From contig CBDFHE010000018.1 of the NCBI GenBank assembly GCA_965247455.1, positions 705,412-769,411 on the forward strand: a stretch of DNA of 64,000 bases, in the 5' to 3' direction. The DNA comes from JACZYA01 sp965247455. Lineage in GTDB: Bacteria > Acidobacteriota > Terriglobia > Acidiferrales > 2-02-FULL-67-57. This document shows positions 29,831-37,932 of this stretch, piece after piece (position 1 is the first letter of the stretch; every line of letters begins with the position of its first letter). Both the position numbers and the translations under genes were made by a program. Below the pieces are notes generated by a model, which did no database searches, was not told the origin of the DNA, and saw nothing but the letters and a program-made list of their open reading frames with translations.

Positions 29831-30442
29831 ATGAAACAAGCGCCCATCTTCTGGGACGTGGATACGCAAGTGGATTTCATGCATCCCGGCGGCAAGCTCT
29901 ACGTTCCGGGAGCGGAGAAGCTGGCGCCCAACCTGAGACGCTTGACGGAGCGGGCAGCGCAACAAAGGATTTTAGTGGTGGCCTCGATGGACGCCCATCG
30001 GGAAGGTGACGACGAGTTCCAAGAGTATCCGCCGCACTGCTTGGTGGGCACGCCCGGGCAGCAGAAGATTCCGGAAACTGTTCTTCCACGCCAGTACGTG
30101 ATTCCGAACCAGCGCGCGGAGCTGCCGTCGAAGCTGGCTGACTTCCAGCAAGTCATCGTTGAAAAGCAGTGTTTCGACGTCTTTAGCAATCCCAATATGG
30201 ATGCCCTGCTGGCGCAGCTGGGTGCGGGGCGGGAGATTGTTCTCTACGGCGTGGTGACGGAAATTTGCGTGCACCACGCGGCGCGCGGCCTGCTGGAGCG
30301 CGGCTTTCAGGTGCGCCTGATGCGGGACGCCACGCACCACCTGGACCAAGCCAAGGGCCGCACCACCCTGACCCTGGTGGAAAAGCGCGGCGGCCAACTG
30401 GTAACCACCACCCAAGTCGTCGCCGGCCTGAGACCCGAATAG
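29831..30442 (+). CDS. nicotinamidase-like cysteine hydrolase
   Basis: This 203-residue isochorismatase-fold hydrolase has the catalytic triad. The Asp is in FWDVDTQVDFMHPGG, the Lys in VIVEKQCFDVFSN, and the nucleophile Cys in YGVVTEICVHHAARGLLERG. GREIVLYGVVTE is the strand before it. Its position directly behind pncB makes nicotinamide the likely substrate, giving nicotinate for that enzyme; other isochorismatase-family substrates cannot be excluded from sequence alone. Confidence 0.88.
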   Translation: MKQAPIFWDVDTQVDFMHPGGKLYVPGAEKLAPNLRRLTERAAQQRILVVASMDAHREGDDEFQEYPPHCLVGTPGQQKIPETVLPRQYVIPNQRAELPSKLADFQQVIVEKQCFDVFSNPNMDALLAQLGAGREIVLYGVVTEICVHHAARGLLERGFQVRLMRDATHHLDQAKGRTTLTLVEKRGGQLVTTTQVVAGLRPE

Positions 30443-30482
30443 GAACCCAGAAATTTTCCCGCAAAAAACAAAGTGTCTGCGG

Positions 30483-30956
30483 CTAGGAGAGCCAGCGATC
30501 GAAGCTGGCGACGAGGAAAACCATCAGCGCCTTCAGGGCAGCGCGGAGCGGGGGAATCAAAAAGTAGAAAGCGGCAGCGAGTAGGGCCAACAAGGCGCGC
30601 AGCCAGAGCGGGCCCAGGTCGAGCAAGCGGAAGCCGCGCTGGTGCAGCTCCAACGTTCCCCGGCGGCGAGTGCGAAACCAACTCCACCCATCGGCGGGCA
30701 GGCGCAAGGCCCAGACGGCAAACAGCGCCGCGGTGGTCCACCCCGGCAGCGCGTAGCGCTCCGCGAAGGCAGCCAGGAAAGCCAGGATCAGCAGCACTGC
30801 CAGGAACTGGGCCAGTTCGCGCTCGGGATAGAACCAAACCCTGCGCCAGCGGTCGAGCCAGTGGCCGGCCGGTTCGAGCGCCGCGCGCAGGCCGGAGCGA
30901 AGCAGGGCCGCCAACACAACCAGGGTCAGCGCGCCGGCGGCAAAGACCAGGGTCAA
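30483..30956 (-). CDS. small membrane protein of unknown function
   Basis: This protein of about 157 residues has three or four hydrophobic segments (about 1-20, 47-65, 70-88, 117-145). Arg-rich loops lie between them (RRWFY-type and RTRRRGTL). I do not recognise the family. The start is weak: TTG at 30956 is the only usable codon before an in-frame stop, and no ribosome site is obvious. Convergent with the nicotinamidase-like gene. Confidence 0.5.
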   Translation of the reverse strand: MTLVFAAGALTLVVLAALLRSGLRAALEPAGHWLDRWRRVWFYPERELAQFLAVLLILAFLAAFAERYALPGWTTAALFAVWALRLPADGWSWFRTRRRGTLELHQRGFRLLDLGPLWLRALLALLAAAFYFLIPPLRAALKALMVFLVASFDRWLS

Positions 30957-31276
30957 ATGGAAAGACGCAGGAACAGCAGCCGGAGTGGTAATAATAATCG
31001 ATGTAGGAATGGCTTCTCTCCCGACCTAGAAAGCGGCATCCTAGCACGGCTCGGTAGTGGGCTAAAAGCATGTTGCTTTGGCTGCGGGTGCAGAGCACCT
31101 CTTCCGAACTTGTTGGTTGGATGGGCGAGCTGTTTGACCTATGGAGGAAATAGCGCGACTCCAGCCGTGCGTTGCAGCAGCCCCACAAGCCTGGCCCGTG
31201 ACCAAGCAGAGGGCGGCGACGCGTTGACAACGCCTCGGGCTTTCTGGTAGTGAGCCACAAGGAGAGGGAAGCAAGC
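30957..31276. other. spacer with no recognisable gene
   Basis: It contains short repeat pieces (GTGCAGAGCACCTCTTCCG near 31089, shared with about 39520 and 47035) and GGAGAGG before the TPR gene. No gene is supported. Confidence 0.5.
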
Positions 31277-31759
31277 ATGACCGCGGAACGGCTGGAGCGC
31301 GCCTGGGAACTGCTGCGGGAAGCCTACCACCAGCAGATGCAGGGCGAGTACGACCTGGCGGTGGACCTCTACCGGCAGTCGCTGGCCGCCCATCCCACCG
31401 CCGAGGCCTTTACTTTCCTGGGCTGGACCTACCACTTCCAGGGGAAAATCGACCAGGCGATCGAAGAGTGCAAGAAGGCTATCGCGGTGGACCCCGACTT
31501 CGGCAACCCCTACAACGACATCGGCGCCTACCTGATCGAAAAGCAGCAGTACGACCAGGCCATCCCCTGGCTGGAGCAGGCCATCACCGCCAAGCGTTAC
31601 GACTCCTACAACTATCCGCTTTACAACTTGGGGCGGGTCTTCCTAGCGCAAGGGATGCTGAAGAAGGCGCAAGCGTGCTTTGCGAAAGCGCTGGCGATCA
31701 GTCCGCAGTACACGCTGGCGCGCGAAGCCCTGGAGACGGCGCGTCGTAAGGTGAATTAG
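31277..31759 (+). CDS. TPR-repeat protein
   Basis: This 160-residue protein is almost entirely tetratricopeptide helices. YHQQMQGEYDLAVDLYRQSL, AFTFLGWTYHFQGKIDQAIE and YNDIGAYLIEKQQYDQAIPW show three to four repeats, with the GxAxxxxGxxxxA spacing. No signal peptide. It should be a cytoplasmic scaffold; the partner is unknown. The ATG at 31277 has GGAGAGG upstream. The DUF962 gene starts 2 bases after its stop. Confidence 0.88.
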   Translation: MTAERLERAWELLREAYHQQMQGEYDLAVDLYRQSLAAHPTAEAFTFLGWTYHFQGKIDQAIEECKKAIAVDPDFGNPYNDIGAYLIEKQQYDQAIPWLEQAITAKRYDSYNYPLYNLGRVFLAQGMLKKAQACFAKALAISPQYTLAREALETARRKVN

Positions 31760-31761
31760 CC

Positions 31762-32094
31762 GTGGCAAAGATGAAGCTGGCGGAGTTCTGGCCGCGTTAC
31801 GTGCTGGCGCATCAGAAGCCAGCCACGCGGTGGCTGCACCTGGTGGGGACGCTGAGTGGCCTGGGGCTGTGGGTCGCGGCGATCGTGCGGCTGGATTGGC
31901 GGCTGTTGGTCGCGGGCCTGGTGGTGGGCTACGGATGCGCCTGGATCGGGCACCTGTTCGTCGAGCACAACAAGCCCGCCACTTTCGGCCACCCCTTCCT
32001 GAGCTTTGCTTCCGACCACAAGATGATCTTCTACATGCTGACCGGGCGAATGTCCGCAGAAGTCGAGCGCGCCCGCGCCGCCAAGAATCGCTAG
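31762..32094 (+). CDS. DUF962 (Mpo1-like) membrane protein
   Basis: This 110-residue protein has two membrane helices (about 24-40 and 47-65). The family signature follows: WIGHLFVEHNKPATFGHPFLSF, then SDHKMIFYMLTGRM. In yeast the relative Mpo1 is an iron-dependent dioxygenase of 2-hydroxy fatty acids; that role for bacterial members is by analogy. The start is GTG at 31762, 2 bases after the TPR gene, so the pair is co-translated. Confidence 0.85.
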   Translation: MAKMKLAEFWPRYVLAHQKPATRWLHLVGTLSGLGLWVAAIVRLDWRLLVAGLVVGYGCAWIGHLFVEHNKPATFGHPFLSFASDHKMIFYMLTGRMSAEVERARAAKNR

Positions 32095-32148
32095 CCGCCC
32101 CGCGCTGCCCAACTCTCTCCCGTCCCGGCCGATGGGCACAGGCTGGGT

Positions 32149-32266
32149 TCAGCGGTCAAAGTATTCCTTCAGCCACAACTTGAGCGTCAGGTCGTGCCTT
32201 TCTTCATTACTTATGCGAGATCGGAGCTCACGACGATAGCGTTCTTGGAGCACCACCGGACTTAAT
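32149..32266 (-). pseudogene. C-terminal remnant of an unknown gene cut by an IS1380 element
   Basis: About 38 codons remain: SPVVLQERYRRELRSRISNE, then RHDLTLKLWLKEYFDR and a stop. The frame runs directly into the IS at 32267, and the sequence beyond the IS at 33937 does not supply the missing N-terminus. The composition looks coding (charged, helical). I do not recognise the family. Confidence 0.45.
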
Positions 32267-33936
32267 CCGGGATTTCCGTTTTGCCTGCCCCTGATGGCAC
32301 GTTTATACACCCGATCGCCGCCGATCGCACAAAAACTTCGATCGTCGCACAATCGCTCAGCTTCAAAGGCCTTCATCTGAGCCCGCGCCGACGTGCGACC
32401 GACTGGAACCCCTGCTTTTCGGGCATTTCTCAGACACCGCTCCACACGTGTGCCCCGTGTCATCGCCGGGCGGGCTTCGTTGCACTTCAGGCCGCGCGTC
32501 AGCCTGCCGGCACGGGTAGCGCCCAGATCCTCCGCAGCATGTCGCCGAACAGCCGCCGCGTGAGATGCCCTTCCGCCAGCAGAAGCCAGTAGTACCGCGC
32601 ATGCTTCACCAGCCGGCCCCCAGTTTTCACCAGTCGCTGCTGGAGACTCGTGAGCGACCAGCGCTTGACCCGCAGCGGAAGGACCAGTCTGCGCCACAAG
32701 TTGCCCAGATTGTAGGCCAGGACGCTCAGTTGCAGGCGCACCTCGTTCGCCCGGAAACGATGGCACGACAGCCGCGTCCAGTGGGTGGCCTGCTTGCCTT
32801 CCTTGATCCATTGCTCCGCCGTACCGCGCTTGTTGTAAAACCGCACGACCGAGCGGCTCGGGAGGGCCATGTTGGTCACGATGAAGCCGACGCGAGGGAA
32901 CAGCTCACCTTGGTGGTGCTCCACCTTGGCGACGATCCGTCTGGGCGTGGTCCAGCTCTTGGCCTGATAGCGGAAACTCTGGTAGCGCACCAAGGGCTTG
33001 CAGCTCGGCCGTCCCGGCGGACGAAAGAGGATGTCTTCGATTTCCAGCTCCAAGCTCTTGTTCGCCGGCATGCGAATGGCATAGTCCACGTCGCGCTGCT
33101 CGAGCGCGTCGTAGATCTCGGGCTTCGCGAACGCGGCGTCTGCGCGGAACGCTACGCGCTTGCCCTCCACCTGCTGCCGGTCAATCTCCGGTACGAGCAG
33201 GTCGTCCCAGTCGTCGGCGCTATGCACGTTGCCTGGCCGCAGCGTGGCGGCGAGGCAGTCCCCATGCTCGGTGAACAGAAACAGCGGGTGGTAGCAGACG
33301 GACTCGAAGTGCCCGTTATAGGCGCTCCCTTCCTGCGCCCCATGCACCGGGCTCTCGCTCGAATCCATGTCGAGCACGATCCGGTCGGCGCGCGTCGCCA
33401 TCTCGGCCTGTGCAAGCACCTCCCGGTTCACGGCCCTCAACCCGACGAGATTCTCCTCGTGGGTCAGCAGCTCTGTCTCGAACCAATGCAGCGTCGATGT
33501 CAGCGCCGCACCCCGGTCCCAGCGCTTTGGCGACCCGATGAGACGAAATGTTGGGTCTGCCGACACGCGCCCCGCGTCGTTGAGATCTTCGTAGCCCGCG
33601 AGGCGACTGTAGACCGACTGCCGCAGGAGATCCACCACGCTGAACTGGGTGTTCATCCCCTGTCGGGAATCGCTCAGGTGCTCGGCAATGAGTGTCTCCA
33701 GCCCCAGACGTTCATCCAACTCGCGCACCAGAATGAGGCCAGCGTCAGAAGTGACGCGCGATCCCTGGAACGCGACTTTCAAGAAGCCGTTGAACGCGAA
33801 CTGGAATGGCTCGTGTTGTAATTCACCCACCGGGTGTCACCCTCCGTAGTGTGGTTCCTTACGTCGGAGCCCCAAAACTCAAGGCGCAGCGACTGGTCCT
33901 GGCGATACGGTACCACAGCCAAATCGGAAATCCGGG
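32267..33936 (-). mobile_element. IS1380-family element, complete (copy 4)
   Basis: It has the same 1,670-base length and the same terminal repeats as copies 2 and 3. The flanks are TTAAT on the left and ACTAG on the right, with no target duplication. It sits between a broken gene end (32149) and the start of the chimeric ORF at 33958. That suggests deletion or recombination after insertion. Confidence 0.93.
32499..33830 (-). CDS. IS1380-family transposase
   Basis: This 443-residue protein has the same translation as the copy at 16555-17886. The frame is intact with all catalytic segments present. Confidence 0.95.
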   Translation of the reverse strand: MGELQHEPFQFAFNGFLKVAFQGSRVTSDAGLILVRELDERLGLETLIAEHLSDSRQGMNTQFSVVDLLRQSVYSRLAGYEDLNDAGRVSADPTFRLIGSPKRWDRGAALTSTLHWFETELLTHEENLVGLRAVNREVLAQAEMATRADRIVLDMDSSESPVHGAQEGSAYNGHFESVCYHPLFLFTEHGDCLAATLRPGNVHSADDWDDLLVPEIDRQQVEGKRVAFRADAAFAKPEIYDALEQRDVDYAIRMPANKSLELEIEDILFRPPGRPSCKPLVRYQSFRYQAKSWTTPRRIVAKVEHHQGELFPRVGFIVTNMALPSRSVVRFYNKRGTAEQWIKEGKQATHWTRLSCHRFRANEVRLQLSVLAYNLGNLWRRLVLPLRVKRWSLTSLQQRLVKTGGRLVKHARYYWLLLAEGHLTRRLFGDMLRRIWALPVPAG

Positions 33937-33957
33937 ACTAGGTACAGGGAGCCGTTC

Positions 33958-34353
33958 ATGGCGGGGGTGAGGCGGTTTGAAGAGTTGCGGATGTGGCAGG
34001 CCAGCCGCCGGCTTGCCAACCTGATTTACCAACTGACGGGGCAAGCTACTTTTCGGGATGGGTTGCTGCGGAACCAAATGCGGCGGGCAGCGGTATCGGT
34101 GATGTCGAACATTATGGAGGACGAAACTTATCTGATGGCGCTGGGCAACTACCGTCCGCTGGAAGACGCCATGCGCATCGCCAGCCGCGAGCTGATCCGG
34201 TGGATGGTGGAGGACTACGGGCTGTCAGCGCTGGACGCCTACGAGTTGCTGAGCGTGGCGATGGAGTCGAACGTGAGCCAGTTGGTGGACCCGAACTACT
34301 CGGTGCTGGTGAAGATTCGGAAGGAGTACCTGCCGGCGAAAAAGAACCAGTAA
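33958..34353 (+). CDS. chimeric ORF: four-helix-bundle N-terminus fused to acetamidase/formamidase C-terminus
   Basis: This 131-residue reading frame joins two unrelated families. Residues 1-55 (FEELRMWQASRRLANLIYQL, then RNQMRRAAVSVMSNI) match the start of the four-helix-bundle (23S IVS-type) proteins. Those should continue NIAEG and another 60 residues of helices. From about residue 57 it instead reads like the C-terminus of acetamidase/formamidase: LEDAMRIASRELIRWMVEDY, then GLSALDAYELLSVAMESNVS and QLVDP. Both halves are incomplete. It is probably a deletion fusion rather than a working gene, although the frame is open. Confidence 0.75.
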   Translation: MAGVRRFEELRMWQASRRLANLIYQLTGQATFRDGLLRNQMRRAAVSVMSNIMEDETYLMALGNYRPLEDAMRIASRELIRWMVEDYGLSALDAYELLSVAMESNVSQLVDPNYSVLVKIRKEYLPAKKNQ

Positions 34354-34394
34354 CCTAGCTATATTAAAGTATGGTAGCTGAACCTCGGGGGGCT

Positions 34395-34550
34395 AGTGGG
34401 TTCGTTTGACGATGTTGCCCTTGCCGCTGAGCCCGGCGGCCTGCCTGCGGTAGGCAGGCACCCGCCGCCGGGTGGAAAAAGGGCGCAAACGCCCCGTGGC
34501 AGGTGCCACGGGGCTCGGCGTGAGCTTCCCGTTTTCAAGAAGACCCGCCA
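34395..34550. repeat. dispersed repeat, second copy of the 16220-16400 unit
   Basis: The order of elements is the same as near 16220-16400: GCTGAGCCCGGCGGCCTGCC, a CTGCGGTAGGCAG palindrome, CCGCCGCCGGGTGGAAAAAG, then a CCCCGTGGCAGGTGCCACGGGG-type hairpin, then GAGCTTCCCGTTTTCAA. The IS1202-like element has landed just at its right end. Confidence 0.7.
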
Positions 34551-35966
34551 CTAAACCGGGTGGGGTGTCAACGCAAAGTAGAAATGTCCGGTTTTTTGCC
34601 AGATAGAAATGTCCTCCTCCAAGGGTGATCGGGAGGGGGAATGTACTTTCGTTTGCCTTTCCTTGGGCCCGCAAGCCCCGTAGGCCGTAGGCCGAAGGGG
34701 GTTGCGGGCGCGGGCGGCGGGCTCGGGCAGGGCCGCAGGCTGAGATAAGAGCCGCGGAAGCGGACCCAGCGGCTGCCGTCGAGCCGCCGTTCGACCTCCA
34801 CCCGCGCCCCCCGCAACCCCGCTCGCACCTGGGCGCGCGGGATCGCCCAGCGCTGGCCCTGCCAGCGCACGGTGTAGTCGCCTGCCACCCGGCGCGGTTC
34901 GCGCACGCTCAGGATTGACTCCAGCCGCTGGGTGCCTCCCAGCGGGCGGTGGGCATCGTGCGGCTGGCGCGGAGCGACGGTGAAGCGCTGCTCCCAGAAA
35001 GGCAGGAAGACTGCTGCCAGGAAGCGGTTGGCCTGCTCCACCGTGTGCACCCCGGCCAGGCGCATCTCCTTGACCAGGCGGTCCTGCAAGGTGCCGAATA
35101 GTCTCTCGATGCGCCCCTTGGCCTGGGGGCTGTGGGCGGGAATCCACTCGATCCCCAACTCCTGCAGGGCCCGCCCGATCTGGGTGCGGGCCGGCTGACC
35201 GCCGAGCTGCTCGTCGAGCCGGGCCGAGCGGGTGGTGCGGAACAGGCTGCTTTTGTCGGTATAGAGTGCCCGCGGCCGTCCCCAGCGCCGGAGCCAGCCT
35301 GCCAGGGTGCGCAGGTTTTCCTCGGTCGAGTCCTGGGCGGCGAAGCGGCCCCAGACCCGGCTGGTAGCGTCGTCGATCAGCGCGATCAACTGCACGGGAG
35401 GTCCGCGCCGCTCCAACCAGCGATAGGGCGAGCTGTCCATCATCACCAACTCGCCGAAGGCGGCCCGCCGCTCTCGCCAGACGTGCACCGCCGGCCTCCG
35501 CTGCCGGCGCGACCGCCACAGCCCGGCGGCGGTCATCCACTGCCGCAGCGTCTCCCGGCTGACCTGCCACCCATCTCGCGCCAGGTGCTCGCTGGCCAGC
35601 GTGGGCCCAAAGTCGGCGTAGCGCCGCCGCACCTGGGCCAGGATGCGCCCCTGGAGGGCCGCTGGAATCTTCCGGTTCGAGGGCCGCCCCCGCAGCCGAT
35701 GCACTACGCCCCTGTCCCCCTCCGCCCGCACCCGTCTCAGCAGACGCCGCAGGTGGCGTACGCTCACCTGCACCCGCCGGCCCGCTTCCACCTGGGTCAG
35801 ATAGCCCTGCTCGACTTGGTGGAGTACCTTCAACCGATCCTGCTCCCGTTGGCTCAATTCGATTCGCTCCTCTCTCATCGTCCCTCCTGGCCCTGATGAA
35901 AGAGGACATTCCTACTTTGCGCAAATAGGACATTCTCACTTTGCAGCTACACTAAACCGGGTGGGG
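34551..35966 (-). mobile_element. IS1202/ISNCY-like insertion sequence with 15-bp target duplication
   Basis: The element proper is 34566-35951 (1,386 bases). The ends read TGTCAACGCAAAGTAGAAAT and, reversed from the right, TGTAGCTGCAAAGTGAGAAT. Each end carries a second copy of an AAAGTAGNAATGTCC-like box, probably transposase binding sites. The 15-base sequence CTAAACCGGGTGGGG occurs on both sides (34551-34565 and 35952-35966), a perfect target duplication. A duplication of about 15 bases fits, from memory, the ISTde1 group of the IS1202 family. Confidence 0.9.
34568..35878 (-). CDS. ISNCY/IS1202-like DDE transposase
   Basis: This 436-residue protein has an N-terminal helix-turn-helix region (LTQVEAGRRVQVSVRHLRRL) and the linker HRLRGRPSNRKIP. 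The rve-type catalytic core follows: first Asp in ELVMMDSSPYRWLE (about residue 173), second Asp in ALYTDKSSLFR (about 237), Glu in AKGRIERLFGTLQDR (about 291). The last residues are Pro/Arg-rich. Its stop codon lies within the terminal repeat. The start at 35878 follows GAGGGACG. Confidence 0.9.
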   Translation of the reverse strand: MREERIELSQREQDRLKVLHQVEQGYLTQVEAGRRVQVSVRHLRRLLRRVRAEGDRGVVHRLRGRPSNRKIPAALQGRILAQVRRRYADFGPTLASEHLARDGWQVSRETLRQWMTAAGLWRSRRQRRPAVHVWRERRAAFGELVMMDSSPYRWLERRGPPVQLIALIDDATSRVWGRFAAQDSTEENLRTLAGWLRRWGRPRALYTDKSSLFRTTRSARLDEQLGGQPARTQIGRALQELGIEWIPAHSPQAKGRIERLFGTLQDRLVKEMRLAGVHTVEQANRFLAAVFLPFWEQRFTVAPRQPHDAHRPLGGTQRLESILSVREPRRVAGDYTVRWQGQRWAIPRAQVRAGLRGARVEVERRLDGSRWVRFRGSYLSLRPCPSPPPAPATPFGLRPTGLAGPRKGKRKYIPPPDHPWRRTFLSGKKPDISTLR

Positions 35967-36041
35967 TTGACGGTTTGCGGGGGCGCGACTAAAATGCATG
36001 GTTTCGCTGTTGCACGTTATCCTCCTCTGGGGAAGTTGACG

Positions 36042-36395
36042 ATGGACAAGAAGCGCCTCGAGCACTACAAGAAGAAGCTCGACGCCAAGCGCGAAGAGTT
36101 GGAGCGCCTGGTGGCTGCGACCGAAGAGGAAGGCCGAAGCGCCGACAACGACGGCACGGTGGACATCGGCGACAAGGCCGCCAACTCCTATACCAAGGAG
36201 TTCCTCTTCAGCCAGTCGAACAACGAGCGCCACATGCTGGAACTGGTGGACGAAGCGCTGGGGCGCATCAAGACCGGAGGCTACGGGCTGTGCGTGGCCT
36301 GCCAGGAAGAGGTGCAGCAGAAACGTCTGGAAGCGGTGCCGTGGACGCGACACTGCATCGCCTGCCAGGAAAAACAGGAACAGGAATCGGTTTAG
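36042..36395 (+). CDS. DksA/TraR-family zinc-finger protein
   Basis: This 117-residue protein has a coiled-coil N-terminus (LEHYKKKLDAKREELERLVA) and the family's acidic DIGDKAANSYTKEF segment. A C-terminal zinc finger with two Cys pairs follows, CVAC and CIAC, 18 residues apart. DksA-type proteins bind the RNA polymerase secondary channel and modulate initiation. The ATG at 36042 is preferred; an upstream GTG-type extension would be unconserved. The IS1202-like element has inserted about 90 bases upstream, possibly between it and its promoter. Confidence 0.9.
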   Translation: MDKKRLEHYKKKLDAKREELERLVAATEEEGRSADNDGTVDIGDKAANSYTKEFLFSQSNNERHMLELVDEALGRIKTGGYGLCVACQEEVQQKRLEAVPWTRHCIACQEKQEQESV

Positions 36396-36479
36396 TCCCT
36401 TTCAGGGAGGACGGCTTTCTCCCGCGACTCTGACCCAAGTGGGACCACCGCTTATCTTCCCCCCACATTTTCGTCCGCC

Positions 36480-37217
36480 GTGCGCTCGACGCTGGCGAGC
36501 CTGGCGACGGTACTGTTCGCGGCCCGCTGCCGGCTGTGCGAGCAGTTGCTGACTTCGTTCTCGCGGGTTCCGGTGTGCGAGTCCTGCCTGGGGCGGGTGC
36601 GACCGCTGGAACTGCTTTCGGCCTGCGACCGCTGCGAGGAGCCGCTTTCGCTGGCGGCGCAGTCGCCCGACAGAGAGGCGCTGTGCGGCCGCTGCCGCGC
36701 GGGAGAGACCGAGTTCGACCGGCTGCGCGCGTTCGGGGCCTATGAGGGAGAACTGCGGAACCTGATCGTGCTGCTGAAATACAACGGCGTGCGACCGCTG
36801 GCGCGGCCCCTGGGCGGGTGGCTGATGCTGGTGGTGCAGCAGCACCCGGAGTTGGCGGCGGTGGATGCGCTGGTGCCGGTGCCGCTGCATGGCCGACGGC
36901 GGCGCGCGCGCGGCTCGAACCAAGCGGAACTGCTGGCGCGGGAGCTGGGCCGATGGGCGAAGCTGCCGGTGGAGACGCGCTGGCTAAAGCGCGTAAAAGA
37001 CACACCTTCACAGACGGGGCTGACCCCGGCGCAGCGGGTGGAGAACGTGCGGGGAGCGTTCGCCACCAAGAACAAACTTGACAGAAAGCGCATCCTATTA
37101 ATAGACGATGTGTGTACCACTGGAGCGACGCTGAATGCCTGCGCGCGGGTTCTGAAGCGGGCCGGAGCGGAGACGGTGCAGGCGGTGACGGCGGCGCGGG
37201 TGGTGCAGGAGATTTAG
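36480..37217 (+). CDS. comF: ComF-family phosphoribosyltransferase-like protein
   Basis: This 245-residue protein has an N-terminal zinc-finger region with four Cys pairs (CRLCEQ, CESC, CDRCEE, CGRC). A type-I PRTase domain follows: LIVLLKYNG, VDALVPVPLHGRRRRARGSN, and ILLIDDVCTTGATLNACARV, the PRPP-binding loop. ComF proteins act in DNA uptake or recombination in competent bacteria. The start is GTG at 36480. The HNH gene starts 3 bases after its stop, so the pair forms an operon. Confidence 0.92.
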   Translation: MRSTLASLATVLFAARCRLCEQLLTSFSRVPVCESCLGRVRPLELLSACDRCEEPLSLAAQSPDREALCGRCRAGETEFDRLRAFGAYEGELRNLIVLLKYNGVRPLARPLGGWLMLVVQQHPELAAVDALVPVPLHGRRRRARGSNQAELLARELGRWAKLPVETRWLKRVKDTPSQTGLTPAQRVENVRGAFATKNKLDRKRILLIDDVCTTGATLNACARVLKRAGAETVQAVTAARVVQEI

Positions 37218-37220
37218 GAG

Positions 37221-37742
37221 ATGGGAGCGCTGCTGCATACGCCGGTGCTGGTGTTGAACGCGACCTATGAGCCCATCCACGTGACCGGGGCCAAGCGCGC
37301 GATTGTGCTGGTGCTGAAGGGAGTGGCGCGCGCGGAGGAAACCAACCACGCGGTGGTGCACTCGGCCTATCTGGCGTTGCCGGTGCCGTCGGTGATCCGG
37401 CTGGTGGAGTACCGGCGGGTGCCGCTGCAGACGCGGGCGCTCTCGCGCAAGAACATCCTGCTGCGCGACAGAAATACTTGCCAGTTCTGCGGGCAGGTCT
37501 TTGCCGCGGGCGAGCTGACCCTAGACCACGTGGTGCCGCGCTCGCGCGGGGGCCATACCTCCTGGGAGAACCTGGTGGCCTGCTGCCACCGCTGCAACAA
37601 CATCAAGGGCGACCGCACGCCGGAAGAGGTGGGGCTGAAGTTGGTCCGCAAGCCGCGGTCGTACAACCTGAACACCAACCGCCACCTGATGCGGCTGCTG
37701 GGACGCGCGGAAGAAAAGTGGCGGAAGTATCTGTTTTACTGA
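37221..37742 (+). CDS. HNH endonuclease
   Basis: This 173-residue protein has a conserved N-terminal segment ([20 protein letters not shown]) of a common bacterial HNH group. The HNH domain follows: CQFCG, then [20 protein letters not shown] with the His pair and Asn, and [16 protein letters not shown]. It cuts DNA; the biological target is unknown. Co-transcription with comF would fit a role in DNA processing. Confidence 0.9.
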   Translation: MGALLHTPVLVLNATYEPIHVTGAKRAIVLVLKGVARAEETNHAVVHSAYLALPVPSVIRLVEYRRVPLQTRALSRKNILLRDRNTCQFCGQVFAAGELTLDHVVPRSRGGHTSWENLVACCHRCNNIKGDRTPEEVGLKLVRKPRSYNLNTNRHLMRLLGRAEEKWRKYLFY

Positions 37743-37833
37743 ACTCGCCTTCGCCCGCCCCAAATAGTCTTTGAGGGGGAAAGCAGGTATAATGTCGTGG
37801 TCAGCAGGGCGACTAAGTTTCCTGCTCACCCGC

Positions 37834-37927
37834 GGAGGGGTGCCGGAGCGGTCGAACGGGGCTGCCTGCTAAGCAGTTGCACTGGCTAAAACCGGTGCCG
37901 CGGGTTCGAATCCCGCCCCCTCCGCCA
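37834..37927 (+). tRNA. tRNA-Ser (GCT)
   Basis: The acceptor GGAGGGG pairs with CCCCTCC. The anticodon stem GCTGC/GCAGT encloses the loop CTGCTAA, giving anticodon GCT. A long class II variable arm, CACTGGCTAAAACCGGTG, is present. The T-arm is GCGGGTTCGAATCCCGC. The discriminator is G and the CCA is encoded. Its 3' half is repeated twice downstream, after each GIY-YIG gene. Confidence 0.95.
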
Positions 37928-37932
37928 GCTTC

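Noticed and set aside
32149..32811. A 220-codon frame running from the IS1380 transposase region into flanking DNA
   Set aside because: It is a non-native frame of the IS that happens to stay open into the gene remnant. Only the last 38 codons look coding.
16445..33940. Target-site duplications for the IS1380 copies
   Set aside because: I compared 4-6 bases on each side of all three full copies. TATAG/TTTAG at copy 3 is close, but no copy has a perfect match.
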